Shown piece after piece: positions 1-9,625 of a stretch of 64,000 nucleotides of DNA. Below the pieces are notes generated by a model, which was not told the DNA's origin, did no database searches, and saw only the letters and a list, made by a program, of their open reading frames with translations. Position 1 is the stretch's first letter. The number at the start of each line of letters is the position of its first letter. The DNA comes from Skermanella rosea (GTDB lineage Bacteria > Pseudomonadota > Alphaproteobacteria > Azospirillales > Azospirillaceae), in assembly GCF_016806835.2 (NCBI RefSeq), contig NZ_CP086111.1, positions 2,119,001 through 2,183,000 on the forward strand. The letters run 5' to 3'. A program made the position numbers and the translations under genes.

Positions 1-510
1 CAGCGCCTCGCAGGCGCTTATCATGCGGGTGAACTTCTCGTGCCGCTCGATCATCAGCTTGGGCAGGGCCGCGTCGGGCGTGTCGATGTGCTCGGTCGGG
101 GCGAGGACGTCGGCGACGCCCTCCGCGACCAGGACGCCGTTCTGGTTGACCAGCTTGCAGTCGAGGATGACGATGCCGGGTTCGCGCTTCTCGGTCACCG
201 TGACGGTGATCGAGAGCTCGTCGCCGACATGCACCCGCTCGTAGAACGAGAGCGTCTGGCCCCGGTAGCGCGTCCCGGCGCCCGGCAGGGAATTGCCGAG
301 CACGGCCGAGATCTGCGATCCGACCCACATGCTGGGGGCGATCGTGTCGGGATCGACGATGCCGTTCCGGTCCTTGTCGCGCGGCAGCGTCAGCGGATTG
401 AGGTTGCCGGATGCATGGGCGAAGACCACCAGATCGTTCGCCGTGCAGACCCTGCGGATCGTCGCCGTGTCGCCGACGGAGATCTCGTTGAAAGTCCGGT
501 TACGTGCCAT
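1..510 (-). CDS. MaoC-type enoyl-CoA hydratase / phosphate acyltransferase fusion, N-terminal part (partial)
   Basis: The frame is open from an ATG at 510 (RBS GGGGA just upstream) to the left edge, giving 170 codons. The visible protein is a hot-dog fold MaoC domain: an N-terminal RTFNEISVGD segment, then FAHASGNLNPL with the conserved Asp/His/Asn-type pocket region, then MWVGSQISAVLGN. It ends in a linker (KLMIERHEKFTRMISACEAL) of the kind that precedes a phosphate acetyl/butyryltransferase domain in bifunctional 'enoyl-CoA hydratase/phosphate acetyltransferase' proteins. The transferase part itself would lie outside the window, so the fusion is inferred from the linker. Such proteins usually sit next to an acetate/butyrate kinase. 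A stand-alone MaoC protein would normally stop around residue 140-150, whereas this frame runs on. Confidence 0.75.
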   Translation of the reverse strand, partial: MARNRTFNEISVGDTATIRRVCTANDLVVFAHASGNLNPLTLPRDKDRNGIVDPDTIAPSMWVGSQISAVLGNSLPGAGTRYRGQTLSFYERVHVGDELSITVTVTEKREPGIVILDCKLVNQNGVLVAEGVADVLAPTEHIDTPDAALPKLMIERHEKFTRMISACEAL

Positions 511-703
511 GGGTCCCCTGGAATCACGTCGGCTGCCGAAGCAGCCGTGAGTTGAGGTGGCCGAAATCGGAGTCGGGGGCAGCGGCGCCGTGCCGTGCCG
601 CGGACGGACCCCGTTCAGCGATCTCCAGCCTAGGACCTTACCATGACGAGATCATTAGCGTTCCCGGACTTTTCTTCGCGGTGCGGCAAAACGCCGTCGG
701 GCC

Positions 704-740
704 GGAAGGGGAGCGCCCGTGGGCCGGGCGCTCCCCTTCC
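704..740 (-). terminator. Hairpin downstream of the LuxR-type regulator
   Basis: A perfect 15-bp inverted repeat (GGAAGGGGAGCGCCC at 704-718, its complement at 726-740) with a 7-nt loop lies 31 bp past the stop of the regulator that ends at 772. On the minus strand a short T-run (GTTTTG) follows about 11 nt later, so it looks like an intrinsic terminator with a weak tail. It also separates that gene from the MaoC gene. Confidence 0.6.
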
Positions 741-771
741 GAACCGCGTCCCCGGCGCCCGCCCGCGCGGA

Positions 772-1407
772 TCAGGCGCTGAGCGCCCGCGGCCTGTCGA
801 GGCCCTGGTGGATCGCCCACAGCGCGGCCTGGGTCCTGTTCGCGGCCTTGATCTTGCGCAGCAACTGCTTGACCGACGCCTTGACCACCATTTCGCTGAG
901 CGACAGGTGGTCGGCGATCATCCGGTTGCTGTCGCCGTTGACCAGGCGGCGCAGGATCTCGGCTTCGCGAACGGTCAGTCCGCGGGGCGCCGCCGGCTTG
1001 GGGGCCGGGATCCTGAAGGCGCTCAATCCGGCCGGAAGCAGGGTATGCCCGTCCATCACGCGGTCGAGTGCCGCGGTCAGTTCGCCGGGATCATGATCCT
1101 TGGTGAGGTAACCGTCGGCATGCGCCTCGACGGCCTGCCGCAGGCGGTCCGTCTGGAGATTGGAGGTCAGCATCACGAGGCGGGCGTCGGGTATGGCGGC
1201 ACGCAGGGCCGGGATCGACTGGGCCTTGTCCGAGCCGGGATCGAGGACGATCAGCCGAGGTGCCGGCCTGATCTCCGAGAGCCGCGATGCCAGCGCCTCC
1301 TCGACGGTCGCATGCTCGGCAACCACCTGGTAGCGCGAGCCTTCGAGCAGGCGCACCAATCCCTGGCGGAACAGGCGGTGCGGGTCGATCAGCAGGGTCG
1401 GGGTCAT
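772..1407 (-). CDS. LuxR/NarL-type response regulator
   Basis: 211 residues. The N-terminal receiver-like domain (about 1-120) has LLIDPHRLFR, where the usual Asp-Asp pair is reduced to one Asp, then a candidate phosphoacceptor Asp in IVLDPG, Thr in MLTSN and Lys in YLTKD. The C-terminal LuxR helix-turn-helix (about 143-205) reads LTVREAEILRRLVNGDSNRM followed by IADHLSLSEMVVKASV. ATG 1407 is chosen because GGAG sits 8 nt upstream and translation from it begins directly with the receiver fold; the frame is open further upstream but that part is not protein-like. It is divergent from the solute-binding protein/chemoreceptor pair at 1765. No partner kinase is adjacent; the nearest is the hybrid kinase at 6388. 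Its target genes are unknown. Confidence 0.85.
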   Translation of the reverse strand: MTPTLLIDPHRLFRQGLVRLLEGSRYQVVAEHATVEEALASRLSEIRPAPRLIVLDPGSDKAQSIPALRAAIPDARLVMLTSNLQTDRLRQAVEAHADGYLTKDHDPGELTAALDRVMDGHTLLPAGLSAFRIPAPKPAAPRGLTVREAEILRRLVNGDSNRMIADHLSLSEMVVKASVKQLLRKIKAANRTQAALWAIHQGLDRPRALSA

Positions 1408-1764
1408 GGGTATTCTCCATCGCGGGAACCTGACCCAAAAAGACCATGCGAGCCGAACGGAGACAGTGAAGTAGTTCACAAACGGTAAAGAAATTTTCTT
1501 TTTCTGGCTTGATAATCCAGTTGCGAACGCGCCGGGCACCGGATGCGACATTTTGGCCGCCGATGCCGCCCCCGGACTCCCGCCAGGGCATCTGTGGCAT
1601 GGTTGGAGCGCGGACGCATTCGGAGTGGAGAGGACATTGAAAACTACTCTTGCCGAGGGTCCTCGAATCAGGATATGCAACGAGATATATAGAATTTGAA
1701 TCTAACTATTTTAATTTCGAACGAACTGCGGACCCGTTTCAAATTCCTGCGCCGAGGAGACAGC
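1408..1764. promoter_or_regulatory. Divergent intergenic region
   Basis: This 357-bp gap separates the divergent regulator (minus) and solute-binding protein (plus). It is more AT-rich than its surroundings, especially 1475-1510 and 1660-1750, as expected for two promoters. At 1487-1501 there is a perfect 7-bp inverted repeat (AAAGAAA / TTTCTTT around one base) lying 80-95 bp upstream of the regulator start, a possible operator. I see no convincing gene. The RBS of the plus-strand gene is GAGGAGA at 1754-1760. Confidence 0.4.
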
Positions 1765-2511
1765 ATGCATAGGTATTTCGCCGGATCGGGATCGTGGCCG
1801 ATGCTGGCCGCGGCGTTACTCCTGCTGGTCGGCGCGGTTTGGGCATTCCCGGCGCAGGCCGGACCCTTGAAGGTCGTCTACGTGGAACTGCCTCCCTACA
1901 CCTATACCGATCCCGACGGCACGCCCAAGGGAAGCCTGGTCGAACTGACGCGCAAGGTCGCGGCCGACGCCGGGGTGGAGTTCACCGCGGAGTCGGTCCC
2001 GGCGCGGCGCCTGTTCCAGGGGATCGCAGTGGGTGATTATGACATGTTCATCGGCATCAAGACGCCGGAGGCGTTCCAGGGCACGACGGTCGCGAGCAGG
2101 TCGGTGATCGCCAGGATCGATCTCCATGCGTGGTCGATCGGCACGGTGCCGGAGGTCAAGGCCAAGGAGGACCTGACCGGCAAGCAGGTGATCGTGCTGA
2201 CGGGCTATTCCTACGGCGGATGGCGCAGCTATTTCGAGGATCCCGCCAACGGGGTGCAGATGGTCGAGGCAAGGGCTCCCGAGCAGGCCCTCCAGCTGCT
2301 GGTCGCCGGGCGGGCGCCCATCCTGCTCCAGTACGAGCTTCCGATGGAGCAGGCGCTGGGCGGCAAGCGTCCGCCCGACCTGAAGTCGAGCCTCATCTCC
2401 AGCCTGGACTGCCATTTCGTCGTTTCGCTGAAACGCCCGGACGCGGCCGAACTGGTCGGCAGGCTGGACGCCGGATTCGAGAAGCTCAAGGCGGCCGGCG
2501 CCTTGCCCTGA
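1765..2511 (+). CDS. Periplasmic solute-binding protein, SBP family 3-like
   Basis: 248 residues. A signal peptide with a hydrophobic core ([16 protein letters not shown]) is probably cleaved after AQA at about residue 31. The mature part begins [20 protein letters not shown] and continues [15 protein letters not shown], the pattern of amino-acid-type periplasmic binding proteins (SBP_bac_3); YDMFIGI follows later. ATG 1765 is chosen over upstream starts because GAGGAGA lies 4 nt before it and the signal peptide begins there. No ABC permease or ATPase is nearby. Instead a chemoreceptor starts 73 bp downstream on the same strand, so the protein may present a ligand to the receptor rather than feed a transporter; that role is inference. 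The ligand is unknown. Confidence 0.85.
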   Translation: MHRYFAGSGSWPMLAAALLLLVGAVWAFPAQAGPLKVVYVELPPYTYTDPDGTPKGSLVELTRKVAADAGVEFTAESVPARRLFQGIAVGDYDMFIGIKTPEAFQGTTVASRSVIARIDLHAWSIGTVPEVKAKEDLTGKQVIVLTGYSYGGWRSYFEDPANGVQMVEARAPEQALQLLVAGRAPILLQYELPMEQALGGKRPPDLKSSLISSLDCHFVVSLKRPDAAELVGRLDAGFEKLKAAGALP

Positions 2512-2584
2512 CGCCGGGTCCCGGCGGCCAGCCTTCCCCCGGCCCGGAAGCCTTCTTTCCCTCGAACCACGGTCGAAGCGGAAC

Positions 2585-4174
2585 ATGCCCGATCCAAACG
2601 CTGCACCGGAAGCCGCCGGAATCACCGGCCGGTTCGGTATCCGCCAGAAGGCGCTGATCCTGATCGGCGCGACAATGCTGCTGTCCGGCGCCTTGTCCAT
2701 CGGCTTCACACTCCACAGGTCCGAGCAGGCGGCCTATTCCGACCTGGGAACCCGTGCCGACATCATAGCCGCGCTCCAGGCGAGGTCCGCGGCCATCCCC
2801 CTGTTCGACCTCGACTTCGAACAGGTAACCGAACTGGTCAAGGCGGCGGCAGGGGACCCCGACTACCTCGCCAGCTTCGTGCGCGATCCCAAGGGGAAGG
2901 TCGTCGCCGCCGTCGGCGACCTGGAGGCGACGGAGGGCTTCATCGAGGTCGTCCGGGAAATCCGCGGCGGTGCCGGCGGGCAATCCGCCAGGATCGGCGA
3001 ATACGTGCTGCGCCTGAAGACGGCGCGGACCGACGCGCATCTGCGTTCGCAGGCGACGGTCCAGATCGGCGGCGGCGTCGCGGCGCTGGTGGTCGTCATG
3101 GCCATCCTCTACGCCATCATCGCCTCCTTCAGCGGTCCGCTGGAGAAACTGACCCGGTTGGTCGGGCGGCTGGCCTGCGGGGACCACGGAGTCACGGTTC
3201 CCGATACCGGACGCGGCGACGAGATCGGCGCCATGGCGCGCGCGGTCGACGTGCTGAAGGCCAAGGCGCTGGAGAGGGAGCGGCTGGAAGCCGAGAAGAT
3301 CGAGTCCCGGGCGGCGGAAGCGGCGCGGGCCAGGCGCCTGACCGATCTGGCCGCGGCCTTCGACGGCAGCGTCGAACTGGTCGTCGTGGAGGTGTCCGGG
3401 ACCGCCGGGCAGATGAAGGCCGGGGCGGAGGGAGTGCTCGACGGCGCGCTCGCCGTCGACCGGCGGAACAGCACGGTCGCCGCCGCGGCCGGGCGGGCAT
3501 CCCGGAGCGTATCCATTGCCAGCGGCGCCGCGGAGGAACTGACCACGTCCATCCAGGTCATCGCCGAAAGCGTCGGCCAGTCGGTGCTGGTCTCCGGCCA
3601 GGCCATCGGCAAGGCGGACGAGACCCGGCGGACCGTCGAGTCGCTGGCGGAGGCCGCCCACAAGATCGGTGAGGTGACCGACCTCATCAACCAGATCGCC
3701 GGACAGACCAACCTGCTGGCGCTGAACGCGACGATCGAGGCCGCGCGGGCGGGGGAGGCGGGCAAGGGATTCGCCATCGTCGCGTCGGAGGTCAAGAACC
3801 TGGCCAGCCAGACCGCCAAGGCGACGGAGGAGATCGCCGGCCAGATCCGGGCGATCCAGGCGGTGACGCAGGAAACGGTCTCCGCCATGCAGCAGATCTC
3901 CGCCGCTATCATGGACCTGAACGACCGTTCCGGCCAGATATCCGCCGCCATCAGCGAGCAGCTCGGCGCCACGACGGAGATCGCGGTCCAGATCAGCGGA
4001 GCGGCCGAGGGGGCGGAGACGGTCGCCCTGACCATCCAGGAGGCTGCCGGCGTCTCCCACGAAGTTTCCACCGCCGCACGGGAGACCGTGCAACTCGCGG
4101 CGAAGCTGCAGGAGCGATTCAGCGCGCTCCGCACTGAAGTCCGCCAGTTCCTGGACTCCGTGAAGGCGGCCTGA
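2585..4174 (+). CDS. Methyl-accepting chemotaxis protein
   Basis: 529 residues. TM1 is at about 19-41 and TM2 at about 160-182 ([18 protein letters not shown]), enclosing a periplasmic segment of about 115 residues. A HAMP domain follows (about 180-235), then a long cytoplasmic coiled coil whose hairpin tip reads [20 protein letters not shown] followed by [16 protein letters not shown], the signature that binds CheA/CheW. There is no C-terminal CheR-binding pentapeptide. The periplasmic part is short, which fits sensing through a separate binding protein such as the one encoded 73 bp upstream. The two genes probably form one transcript. The ligand cannot be deduced. Confidence 0.93.
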   Translation: MPDPNAAPEAAGITGRFGIRQKALILIGATMLLSGALSIGFTLHRSEQAAYSDLGTRADIIAALQARSAAIPLFDLDFEQVTELVKAAAGDPDYLASFVRDPKGKVVAAVGDLEATEGFIEVVREIRGGAGGQSARIGEYVLRLKTARTDAHLRSQATVQIGGGVAALVVVMAILYAIIASFSGPLEKLTRLVGRLACGDHGVTVPDTGRGDEIGAMARAVDVLKAKALERERLEAEKIESRAAEAARARRLTDLAAAFDGSVELVVVEVSGTAGQMKAGAEGVLDGALAVDRRNSTVAAAAGRASRSVSIASGAAEELTTSIQVIAESVGQSVLVSGQAIGKADETRRTVESLAEAAHKIGEVTDLINQIAGQTNLLALNATIEAARAGEAGKGFAIVASEVKNLASQTAKATEEIAGQIRAIQAVTQETVSAMQQISAAIMDLNDRSGQISAAISEQLGATTEIAVQISGAAEGAETVALTIQEAAGVSHEVSTAARETVQLAAKLQERFSALRTEVRQFLDSVKAA

Positions 4175-4306
4175 CGGCGAGCAGGCTGTCGACAGGGCGG
4201 AGGAGCCTTTCGGCGGTTCCGGCTGTTGGATCATCGGCCGGCGCCTTGCGGCGGCGTCGGCGGTCGTTCCCCGATCCGGACCCGTCATCCAGGAGCATCG
4301 CACCCC

Positions 4307-5569
4307 TTGCCCCCGTCCGTTTCCGCCGCCGGTTTCGGTGGCATCCTCCGAGCCCTGCGCAATCCGAATTACGGTCTCTACACCGCCGGCAACGCGGTAT
4401 CCCTGATCGGCACGTGGATGCAGCGCATAGCGGTGGGCTGGCTGACCTGGCAGTTGACCGGTTCGGGCGCGTGGCTAGGTGCCATCGCGTTCGCCGACCT
4501 CTTTCCGACGGTGTTCGTCGGCCCCTTCGCCGGAGCGGTGGCCGACCGGTGGGATCGTCTGCGAGTCACGAAGGTCAGCCAGACGCTGGCCATGGTCCAG
4601 GCGATCACCCTCTTCGGGCTGACCTGGTTCGACCTGATGACCATCGAACTGCTGTTCGCCCTGACCGTGGCGCTTGGCGTCATCGCCGGTTTCAACCAGC
4701 CGGCCCGGCTGGCGCTCATCCCCAGCCTGGTGCGGCGCGAGGACCTGTCGGCGGCGGTCGCGATCAACTCCATCATCTTCAATTCGGCCCGGTTCATCGG
4801 TCCTGCCGTTGCCGGCTTGATGATCGTGACCGGGGGGCTGGCAACCGCTTTCGCCGTCAACGCCCTCAGCTTCGTGTTCTTCCTCGTGGCGCTGTCGCGC
4901 ATCCGCCTGCCGGCCGAACCGCCGGCACCGCCGCGGGCGCGGAGTTCGCTGTTCCGCGACGTGGGGGACGGAATCCGCTACACCGCCTCGCACGAGGGGA
5001 TCGCGCCGATGATGATGCTGCTGATCGTGGTCTGCCTGTGCGTCCGTCCGGTCGTGGAACTGCTGCCGGGGTTCGCGGCGGCGGTGTTCGCGTCGGGAGC
5101 GGGCGGGCTGGCCGTGCTCACCTCGACCATCGGAGCCGGCGCGGTGCTGGGCGGATTCTGGCTGGCCCGGCGGACCGATCCCGGCGGGCTGACCGGCATA
5201 GCGCTGGGCAACACGCTGGTGCTGTCGCTCGCCCTGCTGGCCTTCGTCGCGACGGACCGCTGGTGGGTGGCGATACCGGCGCTCGGCATCCTGGGAGCCT
5301 GCATGGTCGTCACGGGCGTCGGCACCCAGACGCTTCTCCAACTGTCGGTGGCCGGCGAGATGAGGGGCAGGGTCCTGAGCCTTTACGGGGTCATCTTCCG
5401 CGGCGGTCCGGCCCTCGGCGCGCTGGTGGTCGGGGTAGCTTCGGAACGGTTCGGGCTCCGCGTCCCCCTCGCCGTGAGCGCGGGGTTCGCCGTATTGGCT
5501 TGGCTCTGGACATGGTCGGGACGCGCACGGATCATCCGGGCGTTGGAGCCGGAAAGCCATGCCGATTGA
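4307..5569 (+). CDS. MFS transporter, EntS/MFS_3-like exporter
   Basis: About 420 residues with around 12 hydrophobic segments. The N-terminus reads NPNYGLYTAGNAVSLIGTWM, followed by QRIAVGWL, typical of the MFS_3 (EntS-like) branch, and there is an AVADRWDR motif in loop 2-3. The role is proton-driven export of an unknown small molecule. I chose TTG 4307 because AGGAG lies at 4291-4295 and the conserved protein begins just after it; an in-frame TTG at 4226 would add 27 non-conserved residues. It begins 132 bp after the chemoreceptor stop, so it could be transcribed with it. No siderophore or drug genes lie nearby, so the substrate is unresolved. Confidence 0.85.
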   Translation: MPPSVSAAGFGGILRALRNPNYGLYTAGNAVSLIGTWMQRIAVGWLTWQLTGSGAWLGAIAFADLFPTVFVGPFAGAVADRWDRLRVTKVSQTLAMVQAITLFGLTWFDLMTIELLFALTVALGVIAGFNQPARLALIPSLVRREDLSAAVAINSIIFNSARFIGPAVAGLMIVTGGLATAFAVNALSFVFFLVALSRIRLPAEPPAPPRARSSLFRDVGDGIRYTASHEGIAPMMMLLIVVCLCVRPVVELLPGFAAAVFASGAGGLAVLTSTIGAGAVLGGFWLARRTDPGGLTGIALGNTLVLSLALLAFVATDRWWVAIPALGILGACMVVTGVGTQTLLQLSVAGEMRGRVLSLYGVIFRGGPALGALVVGVASERFGLRVPLAVSAGFAVLAWLWTWSGRARIIRALEPESHAD

Positions 5570-5806
5570 TGCTCAGTCCGGTGGAAAGTTGCGGGGCAAC
5601 GGTAACTATCGATTTTCTTCGCGAAAGCAAACGCCGTGGCAGTTGATGTCATAATCCTGCCGGTAAGTTTCTTCGACCTTGCATATGACAGTCTTTGAAC
5701 TGCGAAGCAAATATTCAGAACTATTTAGAAAACTTAGTGATATATGCTGGAAGGCGTGCTATCGTGCTTCGACGTATGACAAAAGGCCGAAAAGGCGGAG
5801 CCGGAC

Positions 5807-6304
5807 GTGGAGAGACGACATCCAGACGCTTCCGCGCCGGAAGGGTGGGGCGGTTCGCCAGCCGATTTTCGGGCTGCGGATTTCCGAGCCAATGTCCTGG
5901 TCCTGGACGACGATGCCGCGGTTTGCCAAGCCTTCGCCTTCACGCTGGAAGATTTGGGATGTTCGGTCCTGGCGGTCACCGGCATCCGTGAGGCGTTCTC
6001 CCTGATCGCCAGCCGGGAGTTCGTTCCGGACCTCATCATCGCCGACCAGGGCCTGGGTGAGGGAATGACTGGGCTCGAGGCTGTCCGTCTGCTTCGGACC
6101 CGCTTCGGCAAGCAGATCCCCGCCTGCATCGTCACGGGCGATGTCCTGTCAGACGCCTTGCGAGGCGTCTCGGCCGAGGATATCGGCTGCCTCGCCAAGC
6201 CGATCGGCTCCGCGGAACTGCAGGCCCTCGTCGCTCCCGGAGACATGGCGTCCTGCCCGAGCATGCGCAAGGAGCTTGAGATTCGAACGGCATGGCAACG
6301 ATGA
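5807..6304 (+). CDS. Single-domain response regulator (receiver only)
   Basis: 165 residues; the receiver occupies about 28-145. Visible motifs are the acidic pocket VLVLDDDAAV, the phosphoacceptor Asp in LIIADQGLGEGMTG, Thr in CIVTGD and Lys in CLAKPI. There is no output domain; about 27 N-terminal and 20 C-terminal residues are unstructured-looking. The start is GTG 5807, supported by GGCGGAG six nt upstream. A hybrid histidine kinase begins 83 bp downstream on the same strand, so this is probably its cognate phospho-relay partner or a phosphate sink. The 237-bp gap before it is AT-rich and probably carries the promoter of both. Confidence 0.88.
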   Translation: MERRHPDASAPEGWGGSPADFRAADFRANVLVLDDDAAVCQAFAFTLEDLGCSVLAVTGIREAFSLIASREFVPDLIIADQGLGEGMTGLEAVRLLRTRFGKQIPACIVTGDVLSDALRGVSAEDIGCLAKPIGSAELQALVAPGDMASCPSMRKELEIRTAWQR

Positions 6305-6387
6305 AGTAGCCGGTTACCGTGGATTCGTGTCATATCCGTGATTGTTCCGGTCTCGGGAGACTGTTTCACTGCGGTGGATGCGGCTGA

Positions 6388-9048
6388 ATGCCGGTGGGTA
6401 CCGAAAAGCTGTGGGGAGTCCTGCGCGGTCTTCGATTGCGCCTGATGCTGCTGGTATGCTGCGGCGTCCTTCCCTTGTCCCTCCTGGTCCTTCACCTCCT
6501 GGAACAGCAGCGCCAGCAGATCCTGACCGGCGCGCGCGACGATGTCATGACCCTGGCGCGAGAGGCGGGCATGCGGCAGGGCGAGGTCCTCGCCCAGGTG
6601 CGAGGGCTTCTCCAGGTGCTCACGGCCGTTCCGGCCCTGCGGGAATTCGAGGAGGGAACCTGCAGCGGGATGCTGGACGAGATCGTCCGGCACCAGCCCG
6701 GCCTAACCTCGCTCTGGATCGCCCGGCCCGACGGCAGCGTGCCGTGCAGCCACCATCCGGGGGGCCTCGCCCTCAACATGGCCGAGCGCGCCTACTTCCG
6801 GGATGCCGTGTCGGAGAACAGGTTCGTCGTCAGCGATTACCTGATCGGCCGGGTCAGCGGGCGGCCGGTCCTCGGCACCGCCTTGCCGTTCAGCCGGCCG
6901 GACGGGCGGATCGCCGGAGTCGCGATGGCCGGCATCAATATCGGCTGGCTTCACAGGCTGGCGGAGCAGGTCGTCAATGCGAAGGACATAAGTTTGGTCC
7001 TGGTCGACGGGAACGGCACTTTGCTGGCCCATGGCTCGGTCGCCGCCCCGTCGGACCCGCCGGTCGGCTCGAAAGTCGCGGATCATCCGCTGGTCGCCGC
7101 CATGCTGGGCAGTCTGGAGGGCACCGTCGAAACCTCCGATTTGTCCGGAGTCGGCCGCCTGTTCGCCCATGTGGCGCTTCCCGGAACCGGCGCCAGGCTC
7201 GCGGTAGGCATCGAACGCGACGCCGTCCTGGCCCAGGTCGACCGGCAACGCACCATCAGCCTTGTGACCCTTTTCCTGGTGGCTGCGGCATCCCTGACCA
7301 CCGCCGCCCTGGCCGGGGAGGTGCTGGTGCTGCGCTGGCTCGACCGGCTGCGGGAAGCGGCGGCACGGCTGGGGCGGGGCGACCTGTCGGTCCGGGCGCC
7401 GCTGCCTTCCGGCGGTGAACTGCGGGAGTTGGCCGGCGCCTTCAACGACATGGCCGACAGCCTGGAGCAGCGCGAGCAGAGCCGTAGCGAGTCCGAGGCC
7501 CGGTTCCGCGACATGGCCGAGGTATCGAGCGACTGGTTCTGGGAAACCGGGCCGGACAACCGCTTCACCTATATCTCCAAGGGGATCAACCTGACCGGGG
7601 CCGGACAGGACCTCTTCGTCGGGGCGCTGAGGGAGGAAATCGCGGCGCAGCCGGCCGACGATGCCGACCGCGAGACCTGGGACCGCTACAGGGCGGACCT
7701 CCTGGCCCGCCGCCCGTTCCGCGATTTCACCTACCGGATCATCATGCCCGGCGGATCGGTCCGGCACCTGTCGACCAGCGGCAAGCCGGTGTTCGATCGG
7801 ACGGGCCGGTTCACCGGTTATCGCGGCGTCGGACGGGACGTGACCCGGGAGGTCGAGGCGGAGCAGGCCGTGAGGAAGGCGCGGGAAGCGGCCGAAGCGG
7901 CGAACCAGGCCAAGTCGCAGTTCCTGGCGATCATGAGCCACGAACTCCGCACGCCCATGACCGGCGTGCTCGGCACGATCGACCTGCTCTCCGACACGGG
8001 TCTGACCACCGAGCAGGCCCAATGGCTGGCCATCATGCGGACATCCGCCGAGACGCTGATGACCGTGCTGAACGACATCCTGGACTTCTCGAAGATCGAG
8101 GCGGGCCAGCTCCAGTTCGAGCAGGTCGAGTTCCGGCTCGGCACGGTGACCCGCGAAGTCACCGGCCTGTATGCCCGGCTGGCGGCCGACAAGGGGTTGT
8201 CCTTCACGGTCCTCCGGGACGGATTGCAGACTGACGAGGTGCGCGGCGACCCGGTGCGGCTGCGACAGGTCCTGTTCAATCTGGTCGGCAACGCCCTCAA
8301 GTTCACCGAGCGGGGTCGCATCGAGATCCGGGTCTCGGAGGTGCCGTCCGACTCCGCCGGCCTGATCGTCCGGTTCGAGGTGGAGGACACCGGCATCGGC
8401 CTCAGCGAGGAGGAGCGCCGCCACCTTTTCCAGGCGTTCTCGCAGGCCGACGCGACCACGACCCGCCGGTTCGGGGGGACCGGCCTCGGCCTCGCGATCT
8501 GCAAGCGGCTGGTCGAGGCCATGGGCGGGGACATCGGGGTCGAGAGCGTTCCCGGCGCGGGGTCGACCTTCTGGTTCACGGTCAGCCTGGAACGCTCCGC
8601 CGTGCCCGTCCCGGCTCCCCGCCCGGATGGGGGCGTGCCGGACGCCGCCCCCAGGCGCGTGCTGCTCGCCGAGGATGACGATCTCAATCGCCTGCTGATC
8701 GCGACCATGATCCGGCGCATGGGGCATGAGGTTCGGACCGCCGAGGACGGCGCGCGGGCCGTGGACGAGGTGGCGGCAGGCGGGTATGACATCGCCATCC
8801 TGGACCTTCAGATGCCGGTGATGACCGGGCTGGAAGCAGCCCGGCGGATCCGGGCGATGCAGGGGCGGGCGGCCGAACTGCCGCTGGTGGCGCTCACCGC
8901 CGACGCCATACCTGAACGGCACGCGGAGCTTCAAGCCGCCGGCTTCAACCGGTGCCTGACCAAGCCGGTCGACCCTCGCCAGCTCGCCGAGGCGATCGGC
9001 GGCCTTACCCGGGCGATCGACGATCTGCCGGCATCGGCGGTTCGTTGA
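6388..9048 (+). CDS. Hybrid sensor histidine kinase with PAS and receiver domains
   Basis: 886 residues. In order: TM1 (about 17-38), a periplasmic Cache-like domain (about 40-285), TM2 (about 290-312), HAMP (about 313-365), PAS/PAC (about 375-490), HisKA with SHELRTPMTGVLG (phospho-His about H518), HATPase with LFNLVGNALKF, DTGIGL and GTGLGLAICKR, and a C-terminal receiver with VLLAEDDDLNR and phospho-Asp about D806 in ILDLQMP. All catalytic motifs look intact. It is a membrane sensor that probably detects a small extracellular molecule through the Cache domain and passes phosphate internally to its receiver. The single-domain receiver gene just upstream is the likely partner. The ATG has no strong Shine-Dalgarno sequence. 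Confidence 0.95.
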   Translation: MPVGTEKLWGVLRGLRLRLMLLVCCGVLPLSLLVLHLLEQQRQQILTGARDDVMTLAREAGMRQGEVLAQVRGLLQVLTAVPALREFEEGTCSGMLDEIVRHQPGLTSLWIARPDGSVPCSHHPGGLALNMAERAYFRDAVSENRFVVSDYLIGRVSGRPVLGTALPFSRPDGRIAGVAMAGINIGWLHRLAEQVVNAKDISLVLVDGNGTLLAHGSVAAPSDPPVGSKVADHPLVAAMLGSLEGTVETSDLSGVGRLFAHVALPGTGARLAVGIERDAVLAQVDRQRTISLVTLFLVAAASLTTAALAGEVLVLRWLDRLREAAARLGRGDLSVRAPLPSGGELRELAGAFNDMADSLEQREQSRSESEARFRDMAEVSSDWFWETGPDNRFTYISKGINLTGAGQDLFVGALREEIAAQPADDADRETWDRYRADLLARRPFRDFTYRIIMPGGSVRHLSTSGKPVFDRTGRFTGYRGVGRDVTREVEAEQAVRKAREAAEAANQAKSQFLAIMSHELRTPMTGVLGTIDLLSDTGLTTEQAQWLAIMRTSAETLMTVLNDILDFSKIEAGQLQFEQVEFRLGTVTREVTGLYARLAADKGLSFTVLRDGLQTDEVRGDPVRLRQVLFNLVGNALKFTERGRIEIRVSEVPSDSAGLIVRFEVEDTGIGLSEEERRHLFQAFSQADATTTRRFGGTGLGLAICKRLVEAMGGDIGVESVPGAGSTFWFTVSLERSAVPVPAPRPDGGVPDAAPRRVLLAEDDDLNRLLIATMIRRMGHEVRTAEDGARAVDEVAAGGYDIAILDLQMPVMTGLEAARRIRAMQGRAAELPLVALTADAIPERHAELQAAGFNRCLTKPVDPRQLAEAIGGLTRAIDDLPASAVR

Positions 9049-9221
9049 ACGGTCGGGGCGCGGAGCGGAACCAAGGGAACAGGAGCGGACGCCGACCGTT
9101 AGGCTCGGACAATCCGGTGGCCGTGGCGGAAAACCCGTGACGGTGGTTCTCAGCTTTCCTGTGCGGCGCCGTGACTGCCTTGATATGATTGCCGGAAACC
9201 GGCAAAGGGAGATCTAGGGGA

Positions 9222-9623
9222 ATGAGCCTGTTCGACGAAGTTGAAAGTCGGGTGAGACAACGCGCCTATGAGATCTGGCAGCGCGAGGGATGCCCGGAGG
9301 GACGGGAGGCGGACCACTGGGCGCTGGCCAAGGAAGAAATCGCGATCGAGGACAACCAGTCCCAGACGCTGGCCCCCAATCCGTCGCAGGGCGGCGACGA
9401 TACCGTCGTCCATCCCGAGCCTGTCGAACCGCTATTGGCAGCGGAAAGCCTGGAGGAGGATATCGGCGGTCCGACCAACCAGTCGGACGAGCAACCGCTT
9501 CCCAAGCGCACCCGCACCCGCCGTACGGTCGCCGCCGGTGATGCCGAACCGGCTCCGGCACCGTCGGGAACAGCCGGAGCGGCCAAGACGACCAGGACGC
9601 GGAAGGCCAAATCCAAGGAGTAG
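9222..9623 (+). CDS. DUF2934 domain protein
   Basis: 133 residues. The N-terminal 40 residues match the DUF2934 pattern (RAYEIWQREGCPEGREADHW, then ALAKEEI), a short helical motif common in soil alphaproteobacteria and without known function. The remainder is low-complexity, acidic then rich in Arg, Thr, Lys and Ala (KRTRTRRT; TRTRKAKSKE), possibly nucleic-acid binding. ATG 9222 is chosen because DUF2934 starts right after it and AAGGGAG and AGGGG precede it. A small hairpin (TTGCCGG/CCGGCAA, 9189-9205) ends at the RBS. The gene is convergent with the next one, with stops only 2 bp apart. Confidence 0.75.
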   Translation: MSLFDEVESRVRQRAYEIWQREGCPEGREADHWALAKEEIAIEDNQSQTLAPNPSQGGDDTVVHPEPVEPLLAAESLEEDIGGPTNQSDEQPLPKRTRTRRTVAAGDAEPAPAPSGTAGAAKTTRTRKAKSKE

Positions 9624-9625
9624 GA

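Noticed and set aside
5679-6005. Plus-strand open frame before the receiver gene
   Set aside because: It overlaps the receiver gene in another frame; its first part lies in AT-rich promoter-like DNA and it has no conserved motif.
6703-8934. Minus-strand open frame of about 743 codons
   Set aside because: Antisense to the hybrid histidine kinase; repetitive Arg/Gly/Asp composition only.
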